Shown: one piece after another, positions 1-6,309 of the stretch
How positions within the stretch are numbered: position 1 is the first letter of the stretch
Layout: every line of letters starts with the position of its first letter
Assembly (NCBI GenBank): GCA_017612655.1
Contig: JAGAFM010000114.1
Span: 1 to 10,745, forward strand
Length of the DNA stretch: 10,745 nucleotides
Reading direction: 5' to 3'
DNA from: Clostridia bacterium
Lineage (GTDB): Bacteria > Bacillota > Clostridia > Oscillospirales > CAG-272
The notes under the pieces: generated by a model
What the model was told of the DNA's origin: nothing
Databases searched by the model: none
Seen by the model: the letters and a program-made list of their open reading frames with translations, nothing else
Made by a program: the position numbers and the translations under genes

Positions 1-152
1 ATCGCCTGCGGGATGTTCCCGCGGCGGAGCGCATCCATCTCCTCATCCCGGAACAACCGCCGGAGCACGAACGTCTCGTGCCGCTCAGGCATGGGCAGCG
101 CCTTCCAGTCACCGCGGCGGGCGGCTCTATCTTTGTCCTTGTTCCGCATCAT
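1..152 (-). CDS. Conserved short hypothetical protein, 5' part only
   Basis: This is an open frame of 50 codons that runs off the left edge, so the C-terminus is missing. The visible N-terminus is basic and includes GDWKALPMPERHETF followed by a stretch rich in Arg, Asp and Glu (LRRLFRDEEMDALRRGN). From memory it resembles a short conserved protein of unknown function found in clostridia; I cannot check this. Two ATG codons in a row (150-152 and 147-149) are candidate starts, and a clean GGAGG lies 6 bases before the first. The start lies inside the last 26 bases of the upstream acetyltransferase gene, in another frame, so the two are probably translationally coupled. No domain, signal peptide or membrane segment is seen in the visible part. 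Confidence 0.62.
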   Translation of the reverse strand, partial: MMRNKDKDRAARRGDWKALPMPERHETFVLRRLFRDEEMDALRRGNIPQA

Positions 153-669
153 GTTGTCCTCCGATGATCTTCTCCATCCAGATCATATTGTACCACCGGC
201 CGAATTTGTATCCGCATCTGTGGAACACTCCGACCTTTCCGTAACCGAGGCTCTGATGGAACCGCTCGCTGTCTTTCGTCAGAAATTCGTCCTCCTCGAT
301 CGGATCGCCGATGCATGCGTACAGATTGGTGACGCCCTGCTCTTTCAGCCTTTCTTCCAGCGCCTCGTATAGTTTCCTTCCGATCCCCTGACGCCTCTCG
401 TGCCAGTCGAGGTAGATCGTGACCTCGCACGAATGGCTGTAAGCCGGGCGATCTTTGAACACGCCCGCATAAGAATAGCCCTCGATCACTCCGTCCTTCT
501 CGGCGACGAGAAACGGATAATTTCGGAGAGTGTTTTCTATCCTCCGGCGGAATTCGTCACAGGAAGGTACCTCGTACTCAAACGAAACTGCCGTGTTTTC
601 CACGTAATGGGAATAGATCGTAAGCAGACGCTCGGCGTCGCCCGGTACGGCATCTCTGATGTTAAGCAC
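127..669 (-). CDS. GNAT N-acetyltransferase, phosphinothricin acetyltransferase-like
   Basis: This 180-residue single-domain GNAT enzyme should transfer an acetyl group from acetyl-CoA to a small amine. The acetyl-CoA pyrophosphate loop is RRQGIGRKL at residues 92-100, inside a typical beta4-alpha3 region (EVTIYLDWHERRQGIG). The C-terminal HQSLGY (138-143) and the aromatic GRWYNMIWMEK region match the PAT/YncA branch, which acts on phosphinothricin, methionine derivatives or similar compounds; the exact substrate cannot be read from sequence. The start is GTG (667-669) with GGGAGG just upstream, and a TAA of a short upstream frame abuts it. The 3' end overlaps the next gene by 26 bases. Length is normal and no motif is missing. 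Confidence 0.88.
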   Translation of the reverse strand: MLNIRDAVPGDAERLLTIYSHYVENTAVSFEYEVPSCDEFRRRIENTLRNYPFLVAEKDGVIEGYSYAGVFKDRPAYSHSCEVTIYLDWHERRQGIGRKLYEALEERLKEQGVTNLYACIGDPIEEDEFLTKDSERFHQSLGYGKVGVFHRCGYKFGRWYNMIWMEKIIGGQHDAEQGQR

Positions 670-828
670 TTATTCCGCCTCCCTCTGCTCTCTCTGTTTC
701 TGCTGTTCTTTCGTCTCAGGCTGTTTCGGAATCTCTCCCTTTTCGGTCACGGGGGCTTTTTCGTAATCTGCGGGCTGATACGGTCTCCGGGGGACCGATC
801 CCTTCTTTTGCGTCCCCGGGCGAGCGGA
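670..828 (-). other. Hydrophilic short open frame, possible gene remnant
   Basis: The 190-base gap between the nitroreductase and the acetyltransferase holds one frame that reads like coding sequence. It is bounded by a TGA at 829-831 and ends with a TAA at 670-672 directly touching the GTG start of the next gene. Its predicted tail (PKQPETKEQQKQREQREAE) is rich in Lys, Glu and Gln, like the charged C-terminal tail of a larger protein. There is no ATG in this frame; the only plausible start is a GTG at 748-750, which would give 26 residues. It may be the degraded 3' end of a lost gene or a short coupled peptide. I recognise no family. Confidence 0.25.
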
Positions 829-862
829 TCATTCCCGGAAGCCCTGGCTCTGTTTTGCCTGT

Positions 863-1387
863 TCAGAGAACCGTTACCGTCCCGTCTCTCGGTGTCCTCT
901 GAAAATGCCAGGGACTCGGCTTGCTGTCAGGGGACGGATATCCCAAGGAAAACATCATGACCGGAACGGTCTGTTCCGGCAGGCCGAATGTCTCGGCGAC
1001 CTCGAAGCTGTCAAATCCCCGAAGCCAGACGGTATGGACCCCGAGCTCTTCGGCAGCGTACATCATGGTGGTCGCGACAATTGCCGCGTCCTGCTCGCCC
1101 GAGCAGTAATTCTCATACCGCCTGTCGCGGGGGTTGTGCCAGGCCGCCTGAGAATCGTAGCAGACCAGCATCATCAGAGGCGCGTTGAAGTGCGAAACAT
1201 GCATGCTTCTCGCCTTCTTCAGCGCTTCTTCGCTCTGTATCACGTAAACTCGCTGAGGCTGATAGTTGCACGCAGTCGGAGCCGCCCGGCCTGCCTCAAG
1301 AATCTGATCGATCTTTTCCTGCTCGACCGGACGCGGGTCGTAATATCTTTCCGAATAGCGTTTTTGCGCCAGTTCCCTGAACGTCAT
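863..1387 (-). CDS. Nitroreductase family protein
   Basis: This 174-residue protein belongs to the FMN-dependent nitroreductase fold, which uses NAD(P)H to reduce nitro compounds, quinones or similar acceptors in the cytosol. The N-terminal FMN-phosphate contact region RYSERYYDPRPV (10-21) and the ligand-side segment AAPTACNYQPQ (35-45) are typical. The mid-region has WLRGFDS (121-127), and the end has the LGYPSPDSKPSP segment of the short clostridial nitroreductases. The start ATG is preceded by AAAGGAG with about 9 bases spacing. It begins 2 bases after the stop of the broken thioesterase gene, so the two were probably expressed as one unit; with that gene frameshifted, ribosomes may reach this start less often. 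The substrate is unknown. Confidence 0.9.
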   Translation of the reverse strand: MTFRELAQKRYSERYYDPRPVEQEKIDQILEAGRAAPTACNYQPQRVYVIQSEEALKKARSMHVSHFNAPLMMLVCYDSQAAWHNPRDRRYENYCSGEQDAAIVATTMMYAAEELGVHTVWLRGFDSFEVAETFGLPEQTVPVMMFSLGYPSPDSKPSPWHFQRTPRDGTVTVL

Positions 1388-1389
1388 CT

Positions 1390-1844
1390 TTAGTCTCCTT
1401 TCTGCGGTGGCCGTTTGTCTTCCGGATCGGACGGGGAAGCCAGAAGGCAGAAACTGTCATAAAGTTCCGGATAGCAGCGCTTGATGCTGACGGGCCTGCC
1501 CTCGGAATTCAGAAAGGCGTGAAGGGACGTGCCTGTGCACACCTCGTCCCCGTTCGGGCCTGTCATTCTGTAGGCGAATTTCACCGTAACGCCCCTGAAC
1601 TCGGCAATTGAGGTGCAGATCGTCACTGGATCCGAAAAAGTCGTCGGACGTCTGTAGTCGCAAGAAACGTTCACGACTGCTGAGACAATCCCCATGGCTT
1701 CCAGTTTTGCGTAGTCCCATCCCATTCGCGACAGGTAATCAACTCTGGCCTCCTCCATCTGATGTAATTCGAGTGATGCGTCACTCCCATCTTATCGGTT
1801 TCGTAGTACTGGACCGTGTGGGTGTATTCTGTCTTTTTCTCCAT
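1390..1844 (-). pseudogene. Acyl-CoA thioesterase (4HBT hot-dog), frameshifted
   Basis: The hot-dog thioesterase family (YbgC/FadM-like) hydrolyses acyl-CoA or acyl-ACP thioesters. The coding sequence is in two frames. ATG at 1842-1844 begins a 30-residue stretch with the family signature YYETDKMGVTHHSNYIRW, including the catalytic-region Asp. The remainder starts at MEEARVDYLSRMGW (ATG 1756-1758) and continues for 122 residues with the usual hot-dog core (VNVSCDYRRPTTFSDPV). Joined, they give about 152 residues, a normal length. The family normally reads IRW-(M/F)-EEAR, so the break looks like loss of 4 bases: one ATGG copy from an original TGGATGG at about 1755-1758. The downstream piece lacks the active-site region and would not work alone. 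Either a true mutation or a sequencing error is possible. Confidence 0.82.
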
Positions 1845-1903
1845 TTTTCACCGCCTCGTTCTCTGTCTTCGGTTCCGGTTTGCCCCTGAAAGTGTCGCCT
1901 CGA

Positions 1904-2557
1904 TCAGTCGGACACACGTTCGCTGGACTCCAGCTGCCGGGCCAGACGCTCAAAAAACGAAATGTAGAAATCCAGGCGGGATTTCCACAGTTCTTCGGCT
2001 GCCCTTGTCCCCATCTTCAGATTGTAGAGCTCGCGAAGTCTCGTCAGACGCTTCTGGCAGTATTCTCGCTTCTGTTCAAACGCCATTTCGAGGAAGCCGT
2101 CTCCGCTGAGCGTCTCATGGATCCGGTAGACATCGAAACGGTCGATGTTGTCCGCGTCGCCGACGGAAAGAGCGAAGGGTGTTCTTTCTCCTTCGAAATC
2201 CGCTTTGTCATCCACGTGGATGGCGATTCCGTAGCAAATGTCGCAGATGCGGTCCTCCGCAAACCCCAGCTCTTTCAGAAACGGCCGGGCAATCGCCGCG
2301 GCGCGCCTTCCGTGCTCCCGCCACCCGTTCTCACCGAACTCCTCGCAGTAGGAGACGTCATGCAGAAGACAGGCTGTGACCATTTCGGTTTCGTCAAAGC
2401 CTTCGGCATGGGCGATCTCCCGCCCGATGTTTGCGACCCGGTACGTATGTTCGATCCGGTAGGCTTTATCGGCAGGATGGGTGTTCAGGTAGAGCCCCTC
2501 ATCGAATTTCCGCTTCAAAAAAGCTTCTGCCTTTTCTGTGATTTCTCTGTTCAGCAT
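1904..2557 (-). CDS. HD-domain metal-dependent phosphohydrolase
   Basis: This 217-residue single-domain protein of the HD superfamily hydrolyses phosphate esters or nucleotides using bound divalent metal. The expected metal ligands are present in order: H37 in RIEHTYRV, H66-D67 in CLLHDVSY, H82 in REHGRRAA, H114 in AIHVDD, and the Asp cluster GDADNIDRFD (133-142). The N-terminal helix and the C-terminal helical tail (RLTRLRELYNLKMGTRAAEEL) are as in small stand-alone HD hydrolases. The start ATG has AGGA nearby (GAGGACAGGAAT). It lies 111 bases after the flavodoxin and 59 bases before the thioesterase, so operon membership is likely but not tight. Substrate unknown; no regulatory or nucleotide cyclase domain is attached. 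Confidence 0.87.
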   Translation of the reverse strand: MLNREITEKAEAFLKRKFDEGLYLNTHPADKAYRIEHTYRVANIGREIAHAEGFDETEMVTACLLHDVSYCEEFGENGWREHGRRAAAIARPFLKELGFAEDRICDICYGIAIHVDDKADFEGERTPFALSVGDADNIDRFDVYRIHETLSGDGFLEMAFEQKREYCQKRLTRLRELYNLKMGTRAAEELWKSRLDFYISFFERLARQLESSERVSD

Positions 2558-2617
2558 ATTCCTGTCCTCGCAGATTCCGATTTGAATGCCCCCGACGGGA
2601 TGCCTTTTCGCCGATTT

Positions 2618-2629
2618 GGGGCCGGCCCC
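2618..2629. other. Perfect 12-bp GC palindrome between flavodoxin and HD genes
   Basis: The bases GGGGCCGGCCCC are a perfect inverted repeat with no loop. They lie in the 111-base gap, about 40 bases after the flavodoxin stop and about 60 bases before the HD start. Nearby CGGCC/GGCCG segments could form a larger hairpin in the minus-strand RNA, but no T-run follows, so an intrinsic terminator is not supported. It could be a protein-binding site or chance in GC-rich DNA. Confidence 0.25.
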
Positions 2630-2668
2630 GGTTTCCAGGAGGCCGATACTTGCCGACCCCCGAAATTC

Positions 2669-3109
2669 TCACAGTGATCGGTAGAACGCTACCGCTTTCG
2701 CGAGATCCTTCCCGTCCGGATGGCCTTTGGCAATCCCGCCGATCTTTCCGAACGGGCCGAAGGTATCGAAACCGTGACAGTGATACTTTCCGATCTCCCG
2801 GCAGTTCTTTTTCTTCACTGCCGCGCGGATGCCTCTCAGAAAGCCGCCCACCGGCGCGCCGTGGGTGTAGATGTAGAACACGTCCCTGCTCTCGGGCAGA
2901 TGCGCTTCGGCAAAGGAGATGATCTGTTTCGCGAACGAACTGAAATAGATGCCTGAGGCAAGGCCGATGCGGTCATACGGTGAGAGATCGGCGTCCGGCT
3001 GTTCGGTTACGTCGATCAGCGTAACGGCCGCGTCTTCGGCGGCAATCGCGTCAAGCAGCTTCTTCGTGTTGCCGTGATGTTTCGAATAGTATACGATAGC
3101 GGTGCTCAT
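2669..3109 (-). CDS. Flavodoxin family protein
   Basis: This 146-residue protein has the flavodoxin fold and should bind FMN and carry electrons in the cytosol. The FMN-phosphate loop is YYSKHHGNTKKL (7-18), close to the family pattern T/S-x-x-G-N-T. The second loop is GLASGIYFSSFAK (49-61), and the third FMN-contact strand and loop are FYIYTHGAPVGG (78-89). The C-terminal GPFGKIGGIAKGHPD is typical of the short stand-alone flavodoxins of clostridia. Its ATG overlaps the stop of the GrpB-family gene as ATGA, and a GAGG lies about 8 bases upstream, so translation is probably coupled. No partner oxidoreductase is adjacent, although the nearby nitroreductase and PNPOx-like protein are also flavin proteins. 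Confidence 0.9.
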   Translation of the reverse strand: MSTAIVYYSKHHGNTKKLLDAIAAEDAAVTLIDVTEQPDADLSPYDRIGLASGIYFSSFAKQIISFAEAHLPESRDVFYIYTHGAPVGGFLRGIRAAVKKKNCREIGKYHCHGFDTFGPFGKIGGIAKGHPDGKDLAKAVAFYRSL

Positions 3110-3675
3110 GATTCTACCTCGCAGGACGGGATTTGTTCCCCTCTTCGGCTTCCGCGCCAGTCGCGGGCCTTTTTCAGAATTTCGCCGATCATCTCACTTT
3201 TTCCCGCAGTATACGTTTCCCTGTCTTCCGGATATTGCCTTGCCAGGGATTCTTTCAGCTTCGAGTAGTTTTCCGCTTCCTCTTTGTGGCAGTTCAGGTA
3301 ATCCCGCATGTCAACATAGTCATTCCAGATCCCGGAGTTGTAAATCACCGCGTGAATGTGATGCGTCCTGATGTCATCTTTCCCGCAGACATACAGATAC
3401 TGGCTCGGATGATCCTGACCGCGGAACACAAAACCGTGCTCTTCCAGAATGCTGTTTTTCGACAGAAGTGCGTCGAAATCCGATACGCCGACCGCAATGT
3501 CCAGGATGGGCTTCGCGCAGATTCCCCTGACGGCCGTGCTTCCGATATGCTGAGCATCGATCAGGACGCCCCGAAGGATCGACCGCAGTTCCGCAATGGT
3601 TTCCGACGCAGCCCTTTCCCATTCTCCGTTATGCGCTTCGACAGACACCGTTCCGCGGCGCAGTCCCAGTTCCAT
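3106..3675 (-). CDS. GrpB family protein (nucleotidyltransferase-fold, UPF0157)
   Basis: This 189-residue protein is of the GrpB/UPF0157 family, a branch of the nucleotidyltransferase fold whose reaction is not established. The signature HIGSTAV lies at 43-49, followed by KPILDIAVGV (55-64), which carries the conserved Asp. HHIHAV (105-110) and WNDYVDMRDYL (117-127) are the other family blocks, and YTAGKSEMI is near the end. The frame is open upstream to 3741, but I chose the inner ATG at 3673-3675. It has AAGGAGAG before it, and the preceding 22 codons do not fit the family. The gene overlaps the flavodoxin start by 4 bases. Some relatives are fused to dephospho-CoA kinase; this one stands alone. 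Confidence 0.9.
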   Translation of the reverse strand: MELGLRRGTVSVEAHNGEWERAASETIAELRSILRGVLIDAQHIGSTAVRGICAKPILDIAVGVSDFDALLSKNSILEEHGFVFRGQDHPSQYLYVCGKDDIRTHHIHAVIYNSGIWNDYVDMRDYLNCHKEEAENYSKLKESLARQYPEDRETYTAGKSEMIGEILKKARDWRGSRRGEQIPSCEVES

Positions 3676-3769
3676 AAGCGTCTCTCCTTGACTGTTTCCA
3701 GAATCCCGATCTGATCCCGGTCGCCTGAGTATCTGCAGCAAGCCGGTATTTGTTGGGTGAAATCCCGGA

Positions 3770-4318
3770 TTATAACGCTTTGATCATCAGATAGTCGTCG
3801 TCATAACTGCCGTCCGGATACTTCAGGCCGTGCGGCCGCGTCCCGTAAACGGTGAAACCGTATTTGCGATACAATCTTTGGGCCCGCTGATTCTTTGCAG
3901 CAACGGTCAGCTCGATCTGCTCGAAACCGGATTGTTCTGCAAAGGAGATCAGCCGCTCCATCAGGGCGGATCCGATGCCCTGACCCCAATAGTCTTTTCT
4001 GACGGAGATGCCTAGTTCGCCTCTGTGCCGGATGCGGCTCCTTGCCCCATGGGAACATACGTCTGCGCTGGCGATAATCTGTCCTTCGGTTTCTGCTAAA
4101 AGCATCAGACTGCGCGGATCGTTTTTACGGCCGGCCAGGATCCGAGCTTCCTCTTCCGGCGTATAGTCAAATTCTTCCGGTGTTCGAAGAAGAAAAGGTG
4201 TCTCGCCCAGCATAATCTTCATGTATTGAAGCATACTTGCCGCGTCCTCCGGATCTGCGGACCGGATAACGACTTCCTTTCCGTCTTGTAAGGGAAAAAT
4301 CTCGGAGGAATGGAGCAT
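3770..4318 (-). CDS. GNAT family N-acetyltransferase
   Basis: This 182-residue acetyl-CoA-dependent acetyltransferase has an unknown amine substrate. The core motif runs ELGISVRKDYWGQGIGSALM (101-120), with GQGIGSA forming the acetyl-CoA loop. It is followed by the beta5/alpha4 block LTVAAKNQRAQRLYRKYGF (137-155), where N143 and Y150 are the usual conserved positions. This arrangement is closest to the RimI-like/YhbS-type small GNATs that modify small molecules or protein N-termini. The frame opens at 4345, but I place the start at the inner ATG 4316-4318. An excellent GGAGGTG sits 6 bases upstream of it, and the nine extra codons are not family-like. The gap from the PNPOx gene is 40 bases, so co-transcription is likely. 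Confidence 0.88.
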   Translation of the reverse strand: MLHSSEIFPLQDGKEVVIRSADPEDAASMLQYMKIMLGETPFLLRTPEEFDYTPEEEARILAGRKNDPRSLMLLAETEGQIIASADVCSHGARSRIRHRGELGISVRKDYWGQGIGSALMERLISFAEQSGFEQIELTVAAKNQRAQRLYRKYGFTVYGTRPHGLKYPDGSYDDDYLMIKAL

Positions 4319-4358
4319 CTTATTCACCTCCAGTTTCAAAGACAAATCGGAATTCTTG

Positions 4359-4784
4359 TCAATCGATTGTAATATTTTCCGTTTCCAAATCGCGGTAGAA
4401 TCTTCCGTTTTCCGCCGTGAATTTCAGAACGCAATAGTCGGGATCGGTAACTCCGCCCTTATAGAACACCGTGTCGCCTTTGCGCCAGATCATGTCTTTT
4501 GTGCTTTGGTCAGTCAGTACTTCCATTTTTCCTCTCATCATAACGCCTGTGTACCTGATCAGTCCTTTATGACAAAAGAAAATGCATGCTTTCGGATTCT
4601 TCAGGTACTGTGTTACTCTCAGCGAAGAGGTATTTGTAGTAAAATAGAACTCCCTTAGCCCAACCGTTTTTCTCGGTCTCAGCATCGCTTTTACGTTTGG
4701 AAAGCCCTCGTCGTCGACAGAACCAATACAACAAAAAGCTACTTTCTGATGTTTGATAAAACTTGATATCTTATGCAAATCCAT
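4359..4784 (-). CDS. Pyridoxamine 5'-phosphate oxidase-like flavin protein
   Basis: This 141-residue protein has the PNPOx split-barrel fold, which usually binds FMN (or F420/heme in some branches) and reduces small molecules. The recognisable order is an N-terminal helix, then AFCCIGSVDDEGFPNVKAML (16-35), EFYFTTNTSSLRVTQYLKNPKACIFF (the strand-helix-strand that binds FMN phosphate) and the closing barrel segment RYTGVMMRGKMEVL. It is too short and divergent to be the true vitamin B6 enzyme PdxH; many relatives are annotated only by fold. The start ATG follows GGCGGAAG, a modest ribosome site. Base composition is clearly lower in GC than the flanks (23/60 in bases 4561-4620). Neighbours on both sides are co-directional with gaps under 70 bases. 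Confidence 0.85.
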   Translation of the reverse strand: MDLHKISSFIKHQKVAFCCIGSVDDEGFPNVKAMLRPRKTVGLREFYFTTNTSSLRVTQYLKNPKACIFFCHKGLIRYTGVMMRGKMEVLTDQSTKDMIWRKGDTVFYKGGVTDPDYCVLKFTAENGRFYRDLETENITID

Positions 4785-4853
4785 CGTCTTTTCTTCCGCC
4801 TATCCCGGTTAGTATGGGACCGTTTTTCCTCCGACATGCAGGCAGTTGTCGAT

Positions 4854-5252
4854 TCACCCGCCGAACCGATCCGTTCCCCACCAATCCGGAATCAGTTCTT
4901 TGAGTTTGACTGTTTTTTCGTTTTCCAGGTCAAGCAGGATTTCAATGTTTCCGCTGCCTTTGTCCAATTGCATCAAAAATTCACGGCATGCCCCGCAGGG
5001 AGGACCGACCTTACCGTCCGGCATTACGGCAACAATTTTGTCGATCTGGCTTTCGCCGTTTGTGATCATATTTGCAATTGCATTTCTTTCCGCGCACATT
5101 CCAAGCGCCGAAGCAGTGTCAATACATACGCCCACGTAAATATTACCTTTCTTTGTAAGAACAGCGGCTGCGACTCCGCCTGCATCTATAAAAGGAGAGA
5201 TCGTTCTGTCGTTCTGAACTGCGACGGCCGCATCATATAATTCCTGCCACAT
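4854..5252 (-). CDS. Cytidine deaminase-like nucleoside deaminase
   Basis: This 132-residue zinc deaminase of the CDA fold is expected to hydrolyse cytidine/deoxycytidine or a cytosine-containing compound to the uridine form. The catalytic zinc motif is CAERNAI (53-59), with E55 as proton shuttle, and the second zinc pair is PCGACREF (85-92), with C86 and C89. The N-terminus (RTISPFIDAGGVAAAVL) lacks the usual PYS-x-F segment of housekeeping CDA. It is closer to a small divergent group near blasticidin-S deaminases, so a role against a nucleoside antibiotic is possible but unproved. The in-frame ATG (5250-5252) has GGAGG 9 bases upstream. An out-of-frame ATG lies between them only 4 bases from the GGAGG. 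The leader holds alternative hairpins and a possible peptide. GC is low (26/60 in bases 5041-5100). Confidence 0.87.
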   Translation of the reverse strand: MWQELYDAAVAVQNDRTISPFIDAGGVAAAVLTKKGNIYVGVCIDTASALGMCAERNAIANMITNGESQIDKIVAVMPDGKVGPPCGACREFLMQLDKGSGNIEILLDLENEKTVKLKELIPDWWGTDRFGG

Positions 5253-5271
5253 TCCATCGTACCTCCAAAGG

Positions 5272-5310
5272 TCCCGGCTTGTCGGGAACTGTTTTCTCCG
5301 GCAAACCGGA
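5272..5310 (-). promoter_or_regulatory. Tandem alternative hairpins in the deaminase leader
   Basis: In the minus-strand RNA before the deaminase ribosome site (5262-5266) there are two small hairpins. One pairs 5306-5310 with 5297-5301 around a 4-base loop, and the other pairs 5283-5287 with 5272-5276 around a 6-base loop. They are mutually exclusive with a longer pairing in which CCGGTTTG (5309-5302) pairs with CAAGCCGG (5281-5274), giving 8 pairs including one G-T. Such competing structures are the layout of attenuators. No T-run follows, so translational rather than transcriptional control would be the more likely mode. This is read by eye; stability was not calculated. Confidence 0.35.
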
Positions 5311-5321
5311 AAGGATCACAC

Positions 5322-5408
5322 TCATTTCATGCGCTTGATATGCGCCTCATATTTCACAATCGCAGTTAGCAGAATGCATACCGCTTGTTTGGCTCTGATC
5401 ATTTTCAT
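5322..5408 (-). CDS. Possible 28-residue leader peptide
   Basis: This short frame sits in the 244-base gap before the deaminase and has its own AAGGTG 7 bases before the ATG (5406-5408). The predicted peptide begins MKMIRAKQAVCILLTAIV and ends KRMK. It has basic ends and a short hydrophobic middle, with a TGA stop at 5322-5324. It stops 12 bases before the alternative hairpins, the arrangement seen in leader-peptide control of resistance genes. Short frames this size arise by chance, and I know no homologue, so the call rests on the ribosome site and position. Confidence 0.32.
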   Translation of the reverse strand: MKMIRAKQAVCILLTAIVKYEAHIKRMK

Positions 5409-5446
5409 CTTCTGACACCTTCACAGATCACATTTCAGCGGAAATA

Positions 5447-5488
5447 CTGACAGAACCCGGTCTGCCAGGATCATTGCTGTTCCGTCAG
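5447..5488 (-). terminator. Ten-pair hairpin just after the cyclase gene
   Basis: In the minus-strand RNA, CTGACGGAAC (5488-5479) pairs with GTTCTGTCAG (5456-5447), giving ten pairs including one G-T, around a 22-base loop. It begins 8 bases after the cyclase stop. The sequence that follows (TATTTCC) is only weakly T-rich, so it may be a poor terminator or an RNA 3'-end stabiliser. Confidence 0.4.
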
Positions 5489-5496
5489 GCCCGGAG

Positions 5497-6096
5497 TCAT
5501 CCCGCCTGAGAGATCAGGACAGCCCTGCAGGGCGAACCGTCCGCACCGGCCAGATTCAGCGGCGCCGCGTTCAGGAAATAGACGCCCTCGCGAACCGCTT
5601 CCAGACGGATTCCCTCCAGCAGCACAACGCCGGCTTTCAGCAGGATGAGATGTACTTCCATCGGAGCGTCTTCCGGTCCGACTGCCTGGGATTCGTTGCC
5701 CAGCAGGAGGATTCCGTTTGAGGCAAATACTCTTGCCGCTTCCGCAGAAACCACGGCGTCTCCCCTGATCAGGATCCTTTTTGCCGCTTCCGGGTCCCGG
5801 TCTTTCACTTTTTCCAGAATTTCCGCGGCGTCACCGGCAGTGACCGTCCCGCGTTGCTCCGCGACATAAGCCCGGCCCACAAAGGATTCCAGGCTTACTG
5901 CGTCTACGGTTTTTCCGTCCGTCAGCATATGGAACGGAACATCCACATGCGTGCCGTTGTGAGCGCACATGCTGAAAGCCGTCAGGTTGTACAGGTCGCC
6001 TTTTCCCATACTGCAGAGCGTCTTTTTCTCCGGAGAAGGGTCGCCGGGATAAACCTGACAGCTGAAAACCTCCTGTGAAATATCATAGATTCTCAT
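5497..6096 (-). CDS. Cyclase family protein (kynurenine formamidase-like metal hydrolase)
   Basis: This 199-residue metal-dependent hydrolase belongs to the cyclase/KynB fold, whose members hydrolyse N-formylkynurenine or isatin or act in polyketide cyclisation. The hallmark metal-binding motif HNGTHVDVPFH is at 46-56, with H46, H50, D52 and H56 in place. PGDP (17-20) near the N-terminus and the block EVHLILLKAGVVLLEGIRL (147-165) are also family-typical. The frame is open to 6150, but the start is set at ATG 6094-6096, where CGGAGGAG precedes it and MRIYDISQEV is the usual family N-terminus. No tryptophan-degradation genes are adjacent, so the kynurenine role is not supported by context. The 213-base gap upstream contains a 16-base hairpin and no gene I can support. 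Confidence 0.88.
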   Translation of the reverse strand: MRIYDISQEVFSCQVYPGDPSPEKKTLCSMGKGDLYNLTAFSMCAHNGTHVDVPFHMLTDGKTVDAVSLESFVGRAYVAEQRGTVTAGDAAEILEKVKDRDPEAAKRILIRGDAVVSAEAARVFASNGILLLGNESQAVGPEDAPMEVHLILLKAGVVLLEGIRLEAVREGVYFLNAAPLNLAGADGSPCRAVLISQAG

Positions 6097-6208
6097 CGTT
6101 ATCTCTCCTCCGCGGAACTTCAAGTTATGCGTGCGGCACTTTTGTAACATTCAGCGTCGTGTTTTGAATCGGATGTTTCCCTCTTTTTTCTCCGCGGAAG
6201 GTTGTCCT

Positions 6209-6224
6209 CTCCGAATTTTCGGAG
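6209..6224. other. Small inverted repeat in the methyltransferase-cyclase gap
   Basis: CTCCGA and TCGGAG flank an ATTT loop (6 pairs). It sits in the 213-base non-coding stretch between the methyltransferase stop and the cyclase start. No T-run follows on either strand, so a terminator call is not justified. The rest of this gap shows no convincing gene or promoter to my eye. Confidence 0.25.
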
Positions 6225-6309
6225 CCTGGGGCGCTTCCTCCATTTCCGGTTTGCAAAAGCCGTAATCTCTTGTCAGCCCGGTTTTTCTTCCGCTTCTGCC
6301 AACCCGAAT

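Noticed and set aside
3769..3774. A perfect TATAAT on the minus strand about 95 bases before the GrpB start
   Set aside because: It coincides with the TAA of the upstream acetyltransferase gene, and no acceptable -35 element is found at 16-18 bases spacing.
6151..6243. A 30-residue minus-strand frame (MEEAPQAPKIRR...) in the methyltransferase-cyclase gap
   Set aside because: No real ribosome site before the ATG, low-complexity basic composition and no recognisable family; the reading frame upstream is also open by chance.
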